A DNA stretch of 64,000 nucleotides, taken from assembly GCA_907164885.2 (NCBI GenBank), contig OU015490.1, positions 236,320,622 through 236,384,621 on the forward strand. The letters run 5' to 3'. Under the pieces are notes generated by a model, which was not told the origin of the DNA, made no database searches, and was given only the letters and a program-made list of their open reading frames with translations. The position numbers and the translations under genes were made by a program. This stretch comes from Dolomedes plantarius (taxonomy: Eukaryota > Arthropoda > Arachnida > Araneae > Dolomedidae). This document shows positions 1-11,108 of the stretch, piece after piece. The first letter of the stretch is position 1. Every line of letters starts with the position of its first letter.

Positions 1-287
1 TTTACAAGACATTAAAAAATATAAGAATAACTTTTCACATAATTTCTTAACAAAGATATAGTAAGTCTAGTAAAGCTTTCTTAAACTTAACAAAAAGCAT
101 TTTATTACCATAATTTATTGTACATTCTACTGTATGCAGGAACTGTACATTGAATCAAACTAAAAAGCGAATATTTGGCGTACTCGTAGTTACGTTCTTT
201 TTATCATAGTTAAAAATTATTATCTAATGTGAACATTAAATAAAGATAATGTCTACAAATCTGATCAGGATAAACGAGGTTTCACTT
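1..287. mobile_element. pogo/Tigger-like element, right part
   Basis: The stretch from about 61 to 250 matches 11340-11515 almost base for base. It ends in GATAAACGAGGTTTCACTTT followed by TA, which resembles the inverse of the pogo/Tigger terminus CAGTAAAACCTCGTTTATCC. The left end lies outside the window. No transposase is visible, so this is a non-autonomous or decayed copy. Unlike the copy at 11109, it lacks a foreign block of about 120 bp before the right terminus. Confidence 0.65.
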
Positions 288-1361
288 TATTACATTATTT
301 TTAAATATCGCTAGAAAAACATTATTTTTAGCAGATGTTTTACAATCTCTGATTTATATATTGTTATTTTATGACTGTGCATGAATCAATTTGTATGTAA
401 TTTGCTGGATGTTTCAATTGAAATTTACAAAAAATATTAGGAACCTAGGTTGGCTTCAATGAACTATATAACAGCATTCAAACATGGTTTAAAAGAGTTC
501 ATCAGTTAAGTACGTGTATATAACCCAGCGGTTATAAACTTATCAAAGATTTTAGTGCAACGTGAAACTCATCCATCTTTCTAAACCTGTCCCCTTTTTC
601 AAAGGAATTCAAATGCCGTTAACATTTTAGTGGGAAGTCTAAATACATTCTATTTACAGTGCATACTAGTATATTGTCAAGAAGGGTAGGACAGGTGGGT
701 GTGAAAACTAGGCATGGATGTCAAAACATGCAAGCTACTCACTGCTTCAGTTGTTGATAATAATAACAATAAGTAGTACACTCACTATATCCGGCTCTTT
801 TTGAGGACACTGATTGATGGTGCCAAGGGGACAAAATCGCTTCGATAGAACCTGGTTTTACACTGTGACATCGTAAGTAGGTAGGCTATTCTCTGAGGCT
901 TTTTTAAAATTACTAAATTCGTGACCAAGAAAGACAGAGTCCAAATTGTAAATGACAAGGCCACATCTTAAAACAAGAACTTAACGATTTATTTACAAAG
1001 AAATCTAACATTAAACAAGTACAACGTATTCAATTTAACTTTAACTGTGCATATTCCGATACTTTAACTTTTCTAGAGTGAAAACCTACGATAGCAGCCT
1101 AAAAAATACAAAAAACATAAATGAATTTGAGGAATAATAATGAATATCACATATGCAAGAATACATCGAATTTCGCTCAGTAAAAGTAAAGAGAACGACG
1201 CTTACACATAACTTTTTGAAACCAACATGTATTTAAGTGAAGAAAATTAGCAGTCTCCTTAGCTGAGTATATAAAACAGAAGTTATCTATATAAGAGAAT
1301 ATAGATATGCAGAAGATAAAACTTGCAGTCACAAAGAGGATAGAAACAATCAATTAGAAAA
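288..1361. other. No recognisable gene
   Basis: AT-rich sequence with only short frames and no protein similarity that I recognise. No convincing repeat termini were seen. Confidence 0.5.
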
Positions 1362-1369
1362 CCTTTCAG

Positions 1370-1556
1370 CAGGGCCCGATTATGAACGCTGGGGGCCCCT
1401 GGGCAGATGCTATTTGGGGGCCCCCCCTTACGGACATTTATAAAAATACATACTATTAGAAGTACTAGGTGCATACACCAAGGGGGTTTTGGGGCCCCCT
1501 AGCATCAGGGGGCCCTGGGCAAAGTCCCGATTTGCCCATGCGATAAAAAGGCCCTG
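1370..1556. mobile_element. hAT-type MITE, 187 bp, with 8-bp TSD
   Basis: The element starts CAGGGCCCGATT and ends AAAAAGGCCCTG. It is flanked on both sides by a perfect 8-bp duplication, CCTTTCAG (1362-1369 and 1557-1564), the target size expected for hAT transposons. The interior is rich in GGGGGCCCC runs, as in the larger copies at 9134, 17288, 28712 and 52410. It has no coding capacity. The perfect duplication suggests a fairly recent insertion. Confidence 0.85.
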
Positions 1557-1861
1557 CCTTTCAGAGTTATATTGTCATCAGTTATGCCGATGTCACTAAT
1601 AGAGAGAGATTTTGGTTATTAAACAGTTTGATGTTCAAGATATGTAAACAATGGCACAAATAAGCTAGAAACCTTTTAAAACATGCAAAAATTACACAAG
1701 AAAACTTTAGAATAAGTTTAATGTATAATAATTAATTTTTATGTTGAAAACTCTGTTGAGACACAAAACGGAATTATATTCTGAGGTAAAACAAGATTTT
1801 ATCAACTGAATATTTTAAAATAATCTGTTATAAAAGAAAATTAAATTAAAGCAGCTCTATT

Positions 1862-2432
1862 TTATGATAAAGAGCAACAAAGTGTTTCAGAACACTTAAC
1901 ACACCAGGAGAGTGCCGCGGTTGTTTCCCACGCTTCAGATATGGATTTTTGTTGTTTTAAATATGTGTATCCAGACATCGGAGGAATATTCAAGGTTGAG
2001 AGAAACTCTTCAATATTTGAATACCCACATCCAATTTTCATATTTCCTGCTACAGCGGCAGTGTTAGAACAAATTTTGCCTTTAACCATATTTTCAGTAG
2101 CAATAAATTTCGTCAATTTGCACATAGCGCATTTCATTTTAAATTCACTGATGAGACCGCGCCTCCTTTCAGATATGATATGCATTTCTGACAATCGACA
2201 TCCAAGAGGATTGTGATTATTTAGTTCTTTAAGTTCATTTAAAAAATAATTTATATCAACAATTCTTCTTCCTGTGACACCATGCTTACTTCTGTCTGTC
2301 TGAGTATCAGTGTTTCGGGGGAGTTTCTGAACGTACAGATTCGCAGTTCTTGTTTCTAGAGAATCTACTTCACTGTGCGTGTTACTCAAGCTTGACGGTA
2401 CCGTTTGGTCAGAAATTTTAATTTTCTGTTGC
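1862..2432 (-). pseudogene. Mutator-like transposase domain, N-terminal exon
   Basis: The frame carries the pattern of the Mutator-like transposase domain found in many arthropod repeats: a GRRIVDINYFL start, a central zinc-knuckle-like CAMC segment (KCAMCKLTKF), then IGCGYSNIEEFLSTLNIPPM and SEAWETTAA. This is the N-terminal part only; the catalytic region is missing. The frame stays open above the first possible start, up to an acceptor-like TTATTCCAG at about 2441-2433, so this may be an internal exon. After SEAWETTAA the sequence stops resembling the family and the frame ends at 1862, which suggests a frameshift or truncation. The upstream exon was not found. I am confident of the family and less so of the exon limits. 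Confidence 0.7.
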
Positions 2433-4086
2433 CTGGAATAAGAAAATCCTTTTAGAGTAAGTGTTTAGAAATAAGTGTAGAGATAATTGAAATTGAATTA
2501 GTAATAAATAGAATCATACTAAATTACACATTAAAAAAAAACACCTTAAAATGCAACCTGAAAAGGAAAACTAGCTCATATTTACAGGGCTGGAGCTAGA
2601 CTCAGCCTGAAAGGAATTAAAATTTTGAAGCAGTCGGGTCGAATCTTTTTATTAGAGAGATAAAAAGTACGTCCATCCATGTCAGATGCTCGGAAGCGAA
2701 GATACCACCTTTCAACCTTAAGCGCGAGAGACGAAAAAAACAAATGGCTGTTATTTTGTGCGGTCAACAGAATATTGAGGCTGGCGATGCGAACCCACGC
2801 CTTTCTCCAGACGTATACACGTGTAGATATGCAAGGCATGCACTTTATGGGAAGTTCTGTTGCTATGGGTTTTAAAGCGATAAAGTAATGTTACTGGGGA
2901 TTGGATTTAGGAAAGGGAATTTAAATGATAGAATGGAGGGCCTAATATAATTGATTCCAATATCAAAATATATTGAATTATCACCAATAAATTTTGGTGA
3001 TACATTTATTTAAAGGCATTTGAAGTGGGACTTAAACAGAGTGACAGGGGGATAAGGGAGCAAATCACCCCTCTAACAATTTTTTTAGCCCGACTCCAGG
3101 TGATTCAAATACAAAATGTATAAATGAAATAAACGAAAGGTTTTTCTTCACATTTTAATTCACTCTTTTTTAATTAAAAATTTTTTGTTAGGAAGTGGTT
3201 TTTCTCATCGTAAATTTTCACAACTATCTGAGGGCTGAAGATAGTGAGTTCTTATCCTCTTAAAAATTTTTTTTATTCAGTAAACCAAAATCTGAAAAAA
3301 GATCTTTATACTGAAAAGTCTCCCTGTTTAACAACTTAAATGTCACCTAATTCTGATGTATGCATGGCTAAATTCAAATGAAAAACTGAAGGTCTTGTAT
3401 TGAGAAAATAATAATAATAAGATGTAAAAAACTTTAATTATTTTCTCTGTTTAGCCGAGCTCGAGAAAGCTATTGTTGCTAAAATCAACACAATATGAAT
3501 AGGAAACTAAAACGTAATGAAAAAATAATCCCTAAAATATTTATAACATTTTACAAAGCGTTTTGAATTAGGAATTCCCCATTCATGAATTACTATACGG
3601 TAAGTCTACGTTTTTTAATTTACACTCAGAGAAAATATTTTTACGGGTAAACTTTTACTGACAAAATTTGAAATCCCTGCCGGTTAAAGTACTAGTAAAA
3701 CTGAAAAGAATTCATTACACACTGGCAGACATTTGCTGCGGCTAAATTAAAACGAAAAGGATACTTGTTTTTAAAAATTAATAAATATAACCACTTGTAT
3801 GCTTTTGCAATGTACACCAAATTTGTTTATTGTTGAAGCAGAGCCGTTAACTGTACATAAACTATTTTAAGCATTGAGTTCTGGAGTCTAAAAATTTTTC
3901 TCCAAAGTACTGCACTTTTATAAAATTACCTTTGTTATCCAGTATATACCAGAATGTTTATATATACCCATATACATTCATTTCTATAGTTTCGAGGAAA
4001 TAAGGTGTTGTTCATATGCATTAAAAGTTGAATTTTGTAATTTGCGGCTTATACGCCTTTGCAGAATTTGCGAAGAAAACTCTTTA
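2433..4086. other. No recognisable gene
   Basis: AT-rich sequence. A block near 2591 begins CAGGGCTGGAGC like a hAT terminus, but I found no matching opposite end or target duplication. The short frames at 2582-2888 overlap on opposite strands and carry no known domain. Confidence 0.45.
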
Positions 4087-4343
4087 CATATGACGCGGTG
4101 AAAGGCAAAGTGGTGTAAGTCACATTTTCAACTTTTTTCATTTGAGGGCAAAAATGTAATCTCCATGTTCAATTTAGAGTGGAATTGTAAATAGTTATTA
4201 TTTGCAATATTATAATAATTGTTATGAATTATAATTTGTTCAATTTATGGTAGAATTTTTTGTAGTTTTTGCAGTAAAACTCTTTTGACTTACACCACTT
4301 GACTTACTGACTTACACCACTTTGCCTTTCACCGCCTCATATG
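4087..4343. mobile_element. MITE with ~27-bp TIRs around CATATG
   Basis: The left arm GCGGTGAAAGGCAAAGTGG continues through TGTAAGTCA and is mirrored at the right by TGACTTACACC...CACCGC, giving near-perfect inverted arms. Both ends abut CATATG, a palindrome, so the exact target duplication cannot be separated from the terminus. About 200 bp of AT-rich interior has no coding content. The superfamily is not assigned. Confidence 0.75.
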
Positions 4344-4439
4344 GTAGATCTTGTTCTCTACTCCGCAAGAAATGTTACACAAAAAAAAGTTAAATCTCAT
4401 AGTCTTTGTAACGTATTTATTCCTCTAATGAATAAAGCT

Positions 4440-5060
4440 CTTTCTCTCTATGACACCGCATTTGCACAGTCGCGCTAGCGGCGAGTCGAATAGCGAGGGG
4501 GGGGGGGAGGTGCAAGGCGAATGTGTAAAAGTGCGCTCGCCGTTCACCCAATTATTTTCCTCGACAATCGTGGCGCTCGCTTCGGGAGCGGTTTTTCTGG
4601 CACGAGTCAAAGAGGCGAATGGTGACGGGAAGTCTTGTTCACAGCAAGAGGCGCGAATGTGACCCTGGAAGCACACATTCGCGGAACAGAGAGGGGAAAG
4701 CAGTGATTTATTGGTCCCGTCGCCGAGAGGAGGTTATATGGCGTCCCTCGTGCCTTTGATGTTTGTACTCAGACCGCCCCGGATGGTGGTTTTAAGACGA
4801 ATCTTCAAAGCGGCGAATTACTTGGGGGGGGGGGGGACTAATCGACTCCAAAATGTGTCAAGAGGCGATGGGGGGGAGCTGATTCGCTTGTGTGTAGATG
4901 CGCCTTGAGAACGGTCACTCTCGTCGATGCAGGAACGTGGCGAATGTGTTGTTGCAGGTGACGAGGGGAGGCGACAACGCGAATGTGTAAATGCGGCACA
5001 AGACATTCGCGAGACATTTGTAATATAGCTATATTACGGAAACCCTGCCAGAATTGAGCC
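4440..5060. other. GC-rich, CpG-rich block with recurring GCGAATGTG
   Basis: An abrupt rise in G+C and CpG inside AT-rich DNA. The word GCGAATGTG or its inverse (CACATTCGC, ACATTCGC) recurs near 4517, 4652, 4668, 4936, 4978 and 5005, with related GCGAATGG and GCGAATT forms at 4615 and 4813. Long G runs occur at 4497 and 4825. Frames open on both strands with low-complexity translations, as expected from composition alone. It could be a degraded GC-rich minisatellite, a piece of an unknown element, or a CpG island; no promoter or gene is attached. Confidence 0.5.
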
Positions 5061-6085
5061 ACTGCTTGTACATACGCCACACTAATCTTTCTGTCTTCAC
5101 TTTATCACCAGGTAGATAGAACGATAGCTAACTTCAAAACGCCTTCAGTAAGCTTGATAATGTCCGACTGCTGCACGGCAAAGTGATCTTTCCTTCTTCA
5201 GTTGTTTCTCGTTCCCTCTAATCTCCGTCCGACCTCGCCTCTTGGCTTTTCCTCTCAATCTCGCGTATGTGTACACTATCCATGGGGATTCCCGTCTAGT
5301 AGAAAAGAGCCGCTCATTTATATTCGCTTCTTTATTCTTCAAACGGCGATTAATTTAAACCAGAGGAGGGTTAATTTTGATTCAATACCTCACAAAGTTA
5401 ACTTTGAGGTGAGCGAATCCAATAGGGTTAGTACACACAAGCATTAGAAAGAGAAAACGATTTAAAGGTTACAGTTTTGGATTCTATATATAAAAAAATT
5501 GAAAGTTTCAGAATGTCCTACTTATCGACAATGCAGACTACTTACAAAAATTGAGAGGAATGCTGTTGTTCAACACGCCGGTTTAAAGTATTTCCAATAT
5601 ACACCCCAGTGGTGAGAGAGTGTTTAGATATTATAAAACCGTCTTTAAAAGAAGAACTGGTTAGCAAACAAAGTGGTAAAGTAATACTTTGAAATGATTA
5701 CATAAATAATGAGTCTTCAATACACGAAACATAAATTCGAAATTGAAAAGTTGATATTTTTTTTCATAGTATTTGTTAGGAAACATCGCATTTTGCTTAA
5801 CTTAAGTCGTTTCATTCCCGTTATTATATCGTTAACTGCCGAATATCATTTAAGCCGAAAGACTTACCTCTGCTGAGGTCGGTGACAAAATTTTCGATAT
5901 CGACAGCTGAATTGAAAATGACGTCATGATTTATGTTACCTGTATTTGAATCTTCTGTCTATTTAACTGTGATTTAAACTCTGTAATATGCAAATGTGAG
6001 TTTGTGTGTGTGTGTATTATATATATATATAGTTCAATTCTAGTTGTAAAGAGCGATTCGCTCTCGGTCGCTGCTCGCTGTATTC
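5061..6085. other. Mostly featureless; one MITE end inside
   Basis: At about 5388-5447 the sequence GAGGTGAGCGAATCCAATAG followed by GGTTAGTACAC matches the right terminus of the TTAA-flanked MITEs at 14440 and 34464, so it is a stranded half of that family. A TG run followed by TA repeats occupies about 6002-6031. Nothing else recognisable. Confidence 0.5.
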
Positions 6086-6097
6086 ACTGTTTAATGG

Positions 6098-6426
6098 GGG
6101 GCTCGAGGTAGCCCTGTGGCAGCGCGCTGGCTTTCGGTGCTGAGGGTGCTTGGATTCCCAGCACGTGCCATTAAAATACCTCCGTGTCTAAGCCAGAAAT
6201 GGACACGTTAAATCCACAGACTGGAAAGTCCCTCTATTAGGTCAGAGAGGGTGTGAGAGGGTACGAACCACCAGATGTCAACCCTGGGGGTTCTCGGTCA
6301 AAATTAAGGTGGTAAGACGGACTGATTCTTGGGGTGCTATACTATAAACGGAGCCGCAAACTTCAGCCGAAGCCTATATAGACCTGGTGTGGAACTTCCA
6401 GCCAGGGCGCATTAGGAACAACAATA
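6098..6426 (+). mobile_element. tRNA-headed SINE with 12-bp TSD
   Basis: The head resembles a tRNA: an A-box-like TAGCCCTGTGGCAGCGCG, then CTTTCGGTGCTGAGGGTGCT and a B-box-like TTGGATTCCC. The body shares TACCTCCGTGTCTA, GGACACGTTAAATCC and CTCGGTCAAAATT with copies at 36168, 53679 and 59804. A perfect 12-bp duplication, ACTGTTTAATGG, flanks it (6086-6097 and 6427-6438), the mark of LINE-driven insertion. Pol III transcription is expected from the internal boxes by analogy with other tRNA SINEs. Confidence 0.85.
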
Positions 6427-6438
6427 ACTGTTTAATGG

Positions 6439-7515
6439 AAGCAAGATGCCTCAATAATATAAGTGTTTTTAAGTAAACTTTAAAAATACATTTTTAATCT
6501 TAGTTGTTATTTCTCTACTGATGACACACTCTACGAATGCAAGGTGGGAAATTTAATGGGTCTTTTTTCCATCAGTATTTTCGAGTCATGAAAAATGACG
6601 CAGCACTTTTAATGCATGTTCATCTATCATTTAAAAGTACATTTTCAGAAAAATTCTACTAACGGCCATACACTACATTAAGTACTTTATCGAAAAAACA
6701 ATACACCGCAAAATATTCCGTTTAATATTTTAAATTGATCTGATACTCTTTATTCTTCAAACCCCAATCTATTTTTCATTCTCAGTCTAAAGGTGAAATA
6801 TAAATATTAAATGCGGAGATATCTTGTTTATTAGCACAAAATCCGCCGGTAATTGAAAGAAATAAAAAGTATTATTCGCAAGACGTGGGCAACTTCCTAT
6901 ATCTTTGTAATAAAGCTTTTTGTTCAAGAGAATTGAAAAAAATAACCTTAATCTTTTATGAAGATGTGGCATTAAAAAGGCCTTATACTATATCAAAATA
7001 ATCTTTAGATCCAATAAATCTCCTCTTTCACATTACTTTTTCTTTCTTTTCTGGTTGAGAGTACGTGTTTGGAAATAATTTATTTTACATGTGGTTAAAA
7101 AAAAGACAATTTTCATATAATCAAGCATAAAATTTTAGTAAAAAAAATAAACCGAAGATGGGAAATGTTTTTATAATAGAGTTTTCTTTTATTTCTTCAG
7201 TTATAAATATTATCATTTAGGGGGAGGGGATTTTAGTCCTCAGAGGAGTTTCCTATAAGACTTATGCCGAATGCATTGCGAATAGACCAGATTCACCCCC
7301 CTCCCTCCCCATTTTCAATCTGACTGTCCCTTTAGACTCGAACCACTGAAGTTCGAAATGACTAAAATTTATTCTGTGTTTCAGATTTTCCAACGCCTAG
7401 GCTCTTTAGCTATCCTGCCCACATTAAAATGACTATTTTATGAGCAAATCAAAACATTTTTTACTTCAATTTTGATGGTAGGTTTTTACACTGTTTAGGA
7501 TTTTACATTGCCTAT
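6439..7515. other. No recognisable gene
   Basis: AT-rich sequence with short random frames only. Confidence 0.5.
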
Positions 7516-7783
<268 letters not shown>

Positions 7784-7920
7784 CATGGGGTGAAAAGTCC
7801 CGGGACTCGCCACTAAATGGCATCCGAAATGAAATTTCCATATAATGTTCTATTAGTACTAACCTTTCAGAAGACTACTATCAAAGTTTCATGACATGTC
7901 GGCCATTTATTTACGAGTTG

Positions 7921-7948
7921 CGGTCGTGTAAGTATACTTACACGACCG
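7921..7948. repeat. Perfect 28-bp palindrome in mariner leader
   Basis: The half-site CGGTCGTGTAAGTA is followed immediately by its exact reverse complement. It lies in the untranslated leader between the left terminus and the transposase start. It could be a binding site, a hairpin in the RNA, or an accident of a local inverted duplication. Confidence 0.8.
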
Positions 7949-8050
7949 CTACTTTTGATTTTGTGTAAACAAAGGATAAAAAACAATTTCTCGTCTTAAT
8001 TAAACATTGCTCTTTGATGAAAAAAATACCGTCCAAACCCAAGAATGGCT

Positions 8051-8883
8051 TAGGGATGCAACATCGATGTCGATGTTTTCAAAACATCGATTTATTCAGG
8101 CCGGTGTTTTTTTAACATCGATATTTTGTGCTCGATGTTTTCTTTTTTTAATGAAAAAGTACCATAAATAAAAAAATTACCACGTAGCATAATTTTCACA
8201 CTCAGTAAATGTAAGTCTGAGTTCTGAAAAGGACGAATACAAAAGGGAGAACGATTCCTTAGCAAACAGACAAATGGCAATCAACAACCAATGAACCAAT
8301 CGGAGCGCTTGGAATGTTCCTGACACTCCAGAACCTTCCGCAGGGTTTTATTTTACAAATAGTATATACACGAGAGCAGCCATTTAAGTTTTTGTTTTGT
8401 TCTGGTTTTATATAAGTTGATGTTAATATTATTAGTAGGATGCCTCCCAAAAGTACCGTTTGGAAATATTTTTGCTAAACCTCTGACAAATTGGCGAAAT
8501 GCAATATTTGCCTGAAGTTCCTCAAAACTTCTGGCAATACCGCGAATTTATCTGGGCATTTGAAGGCAAAACATGGCGATATTTACAACGAGAATTTTCA
8601 GTCATCAATGTAGCCCAAGGCACAAGCAACCAAGTTTTTGTCATTTGTGTCAGCCCAATCAGAGAGTAAAATTAAATCAACCCCCCCCCCCCCCCCCCAC
8701 GACTAACCGAAGTAACATTAATGTTAGAGATTACTAAACCAGTTTTAAAAAATGGATGTTCTAAAACATCGATGTTTAAAAACATCGAGGGTTTTCGGGC
8801 GATGTTTTATTAGTATCGATGTTTTAATATTGAATATCGATGTTTCAAAACATCCATGTTTTGTTATCGATGTCGCATTCCTA
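8051..8883 (+). mobile_element. hAT element encoding only a BED finger (copy 1)
   Basis: Termini are TAGGGATGCAACATCGATG on the left and GCATTCCTA on the right, with GAATGGCT duplicated on both sides (8043-8050 and 8884-8891). The subterminal zones are packed with ACATCGATGTT-type palindromes, which in hAT elements are usual transposase binding sites. The only coding trace is a BED zinc finger on the plus strand. A second, related copy of similar length (857 bp) lies at 44357-45213 in the opposite orientation. A poly-C run occurs at about 8682-8699. Confidence 0.88.
8440..8613 (+). pseudogene. BED-type zinc finger fragment, one internal stop
   Basis: The frame reads MPPKSTVWKYF, a stop, then KLAKCNICLKFLKTSGNTAN and LSGHLKAKH, the CxxC...HxxxxH layout of BED fingers carried at the N terminus of hAT (ZBED-like) transposases. 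Codon 12 is TGA where the sister copy has a sense codon (TAC). The frame closes after 57 codons, near the same place as in the sister copy, with no DDE catalytic domain behind it. BED fingers bind DNA; here the domain cannot be made intact. Confidence 0.8.
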
Positions 8884-9133
8884 GAATGGCTCAAAAAACA
8901 TTACAGCACATCTGCTCAGTCGTAAACAACCATATGTCGATGGTTTAGCGAGTTTAAAAATGGTCGTGCGAACACCGATGATGCTGCACGTTCTGGACGT
9001 CCAATTGAGGCAACAACTCCAGAGAACATAAAAAAATTCCACCGTATTGTGTTGGAAGACCACAAATTGAAAGTAAGGGAGATAGCTGACATAGTAAAGA
9101 TATCAACAGAATGGGTGAGACATATTTTGCATG

Positions 9134-9513
9134 CAGAGCCTGACTAAGGCAGGGGCATACGGGGCAGTTGCCCTGGGCTTCCACATCAGAAGGGGGCCCC
9201 CAAATCGAATAGAAAGTTTATTTTATGTTTCCTTCTTTAATGAACTTTTTTAAAACAAAATATCAGTACAGTGTAAAATCCATCAGTTTTATGTTAGCTT
9301 CTTCATTAATCCATCGTATGAACATAAAAAAATCTATATTTCATAAATCCATGGATTTCTAGTGCGGAATTTAGCTGAATTCCGCCCTAATGTCAGCAGG
9401 GATATGAATTTTCCGCAGCTAAAGTTCGGTTCTTCATTACTGAAGTAGTGAAGCAGAGGGGGGCCCCAAAGAAGTTTTTGCCCCGGGCCCCAATTAGGCT
9501 AAGTCGGGCCCTG
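9134..9513. mobile_element. hAT-type MITE inserted in mariner
   Basis: It runs from CAGAGCCTGACTAAGGCAGG to TAAGTCGGGCCCTG, flanked by a perfect 8-bp duplication, TTTGCATG (9126-9133 and 9514-9521), which is mariner coding sequence. The interior has the GGGGGCCCC and CCCCGGGCCCC blocks of the family. No coding content. Removing it restores the mariner reading frame across the site. Confidence 0.88.
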
Positions 9514-9939
9514 TTTGCATGAGCATTTAAATATGAAAAAGCTTTGTGCGAGATGGGTGCCACGTTTTCTAACAATTGACCCAAAGCAGCAACCTGCCGA
9601 TAATTCGGAGCACGCTTTGGCTATAAAAGCGTAATCCAAACGGGTTTTTTCCGCGGATTCGTAACAATGGATGAAACGACGCAACAATCGGCTGGAAAAT
9701 CTTGGCAGTATTTTTGGGGATGCACGTGACACAATATTCATCGACTATCTTGAGAAAATAAAATAATCACGGGAGAGTATTAAGCAGCATTATTGGACCG
9801 CTTGAAGGAGGATATCAAGAATAAAAAAGGCCGCACATGTCGAAAAAAAAAGTGCTGTTTCACCAAGACAATTCACCGGCTCACACATCAGTGAAAGTGA
9901 TGGTAAAATTAAATAAATTGAAATACGAATTGCTCAACT

Positions 9940-10689
9940 ATAATGTTCTTCGAAAATCAGGATGAATGTGACTATTTTCATCCCGCTACGACGTTCTATC
10001 CCCGCATTATGTTAGAACAATTTTGCGCGGTATCAACGGATATTTTTGTTCAAAGCCATTGTAACTTTTCATTGTTGCCAATTAAATTATAACATTTGCG
10101 TAGAAATAAATAGACATGAATTAAAAACGCGATTTATTCATATAATTGCGCATGCAAGAATGAATTTGATATAGTATTTTCATATACGCGGCAACGCCAG
10201 AATATTTCTTTTTCAAAATGAAAATATAAAGATGGAAAGTTATTAATTTTCAATGAATGTGTTCTCAATCTATTTCACGCATTAATCTATCCAAAGCTAC
10301 CTGTTCAAACACAAATATACTGAAGGACGTGTTCACTTAGCTAGAAAGACGTGCATTTAGCCTTGACACGATGATTTATATAACTGAAGTGACATTGAAA
10401 CATAGCAGACGATTTAGTTTTGAGAAATAATTACAATCATGAAATACGTGTATATTCAAATTAAGACAGTCTGAAAGTGCCATTAAAACGTAGCAGACGA
10501 TTTAGTTTTGAGAAAGAATTCCGAGCATGAAATATGTGTATATACTTTTTCTATAATAATTATCAGATTTACTGTGTTTTAATATTGAATGTGTTCTCAA
10601 TCCATTCAAACATTATTGATCATTTTTCTATAATAATATATCCATTCAAACATTATTGACTAGCTGTAAATTAATGCTTTAAAATGCCC
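9940..10689. other. AT-rich sequence with an 86-bp tandem duplication
   Basis: Two related units sit at about 10391-10455 and 10477-10541, sharing AGCAGACGATTTAGTTTTGA and a following CATGAAATA. A phrase ending TCCATTCAAACATTATTGA is also doubled at about 10596-10660. The stretch probably belongs to the Helitron that ends at 11007, since it sits upstream of its helicase tail, but no 5' terminus was identified. Confidence 0.5.
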
Positions 10690-11007
10690 AAAAGGAAGAA
10701 AGCACTGAACTGAATCCGACAGAAGAATGTTTTTCGCATGGTGAGCTATATGTGGGAGTGTCTAGAGCAAGGAATCAATCAGAATTATACATTGTCGCAG
10801 ATGATAAAAAGAAACAAAAAATGTTGTGTACTGGCAAGTATTAAAATAACAACAAATTAGTTAATAAATTAATTTTTTATTACTGAAAAAATGAAATTAT
10901 TTCGTTTAAGAGTTTTTATAAATTTAGAACATCATAACATGGGGCTAATCATTGAAACAAATAATAACAGAAACTGAATCCCGAGCAAAGCCGGGTAATA
11001 AATCTAG
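10690..11007 (+). pseudogene. Helitron 3' end with helicase C-terminal tail
   Basis: A frame reads ECFSHGELYVGVSRARNQSE, then LYIVADD, which matches the last conserved motif of Pif1-like helicases at the C terminus of Helitron RepHel proteins. About 150 bp further on is a Helitron terminus: a short hairpin (CCCG...CGGG around AGCAAAGC, 10980-10995), then CTAG at 11004-11007 with a T after it. Helitrons move by rolling-circle replication and end in CTRR just after such a hairpin. Only the tail is present; the Rep domain and most of the helicase are missing. Confidence 0.8.
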
Positions 11008-11108
11008 TGTTCGATAAATAAACGTTTCGAAAATTTATAATTTTGGTACTTTTAGTACCATTTCTGTCTGTCGAATAAGAAGGGATTTTCGATCTCGTTT
11101 TCCTTGTA

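Larger units (their letters stand above)
7784..9939 (+). pseudogene. Mariner transposase, broken by two hAT insertions
   Basis: Reading around the insertions gives classic mariner segments: EWL/KKHY, then WFSEFKNGRANTDDAARSGR, then VREIADIVKIS and VRHILH, then KLCARWVPRFLTIDPKQQ. A first catalytic Asp is in VTMDET and a second in FHQDNSPAHTS. The third Asp region is gone because the copy ends abruptly near 9939. An 833-bp hAT element splits the EWL codon region and a 380-bp hAT MITE splits HILH/EHLN. Further stops and a deletion follow VTMDET. The left terminus is probably the TGAAAAGTCCCGGGAC end near 7788. Dead element; the family call is secure. Confidence 0.85.

Noticed and set aside
2591..3105. 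Possible hAT element from CAGGGCTGGAGC to GACTCCAGG
   Set aside because: The ends are only loosely inverse and no 8-bp duplication was found.
4450..5080. Protein-coding genes in the GC-rich block
   Set aside because: Frames are open on both strands, low complexity, overlap each other and match no family; GC-rich sequence has fewer stops by chance.
8259..8450. Minus-strand frame starting MGGILLIILTSTYIKPEQNK, almost identical to one at 44764-44955
   Set aside because: Both are in the two copies of the same hAT element, antisense to the BED frame leader; similarity comes from the element, and the frame shows no domain.
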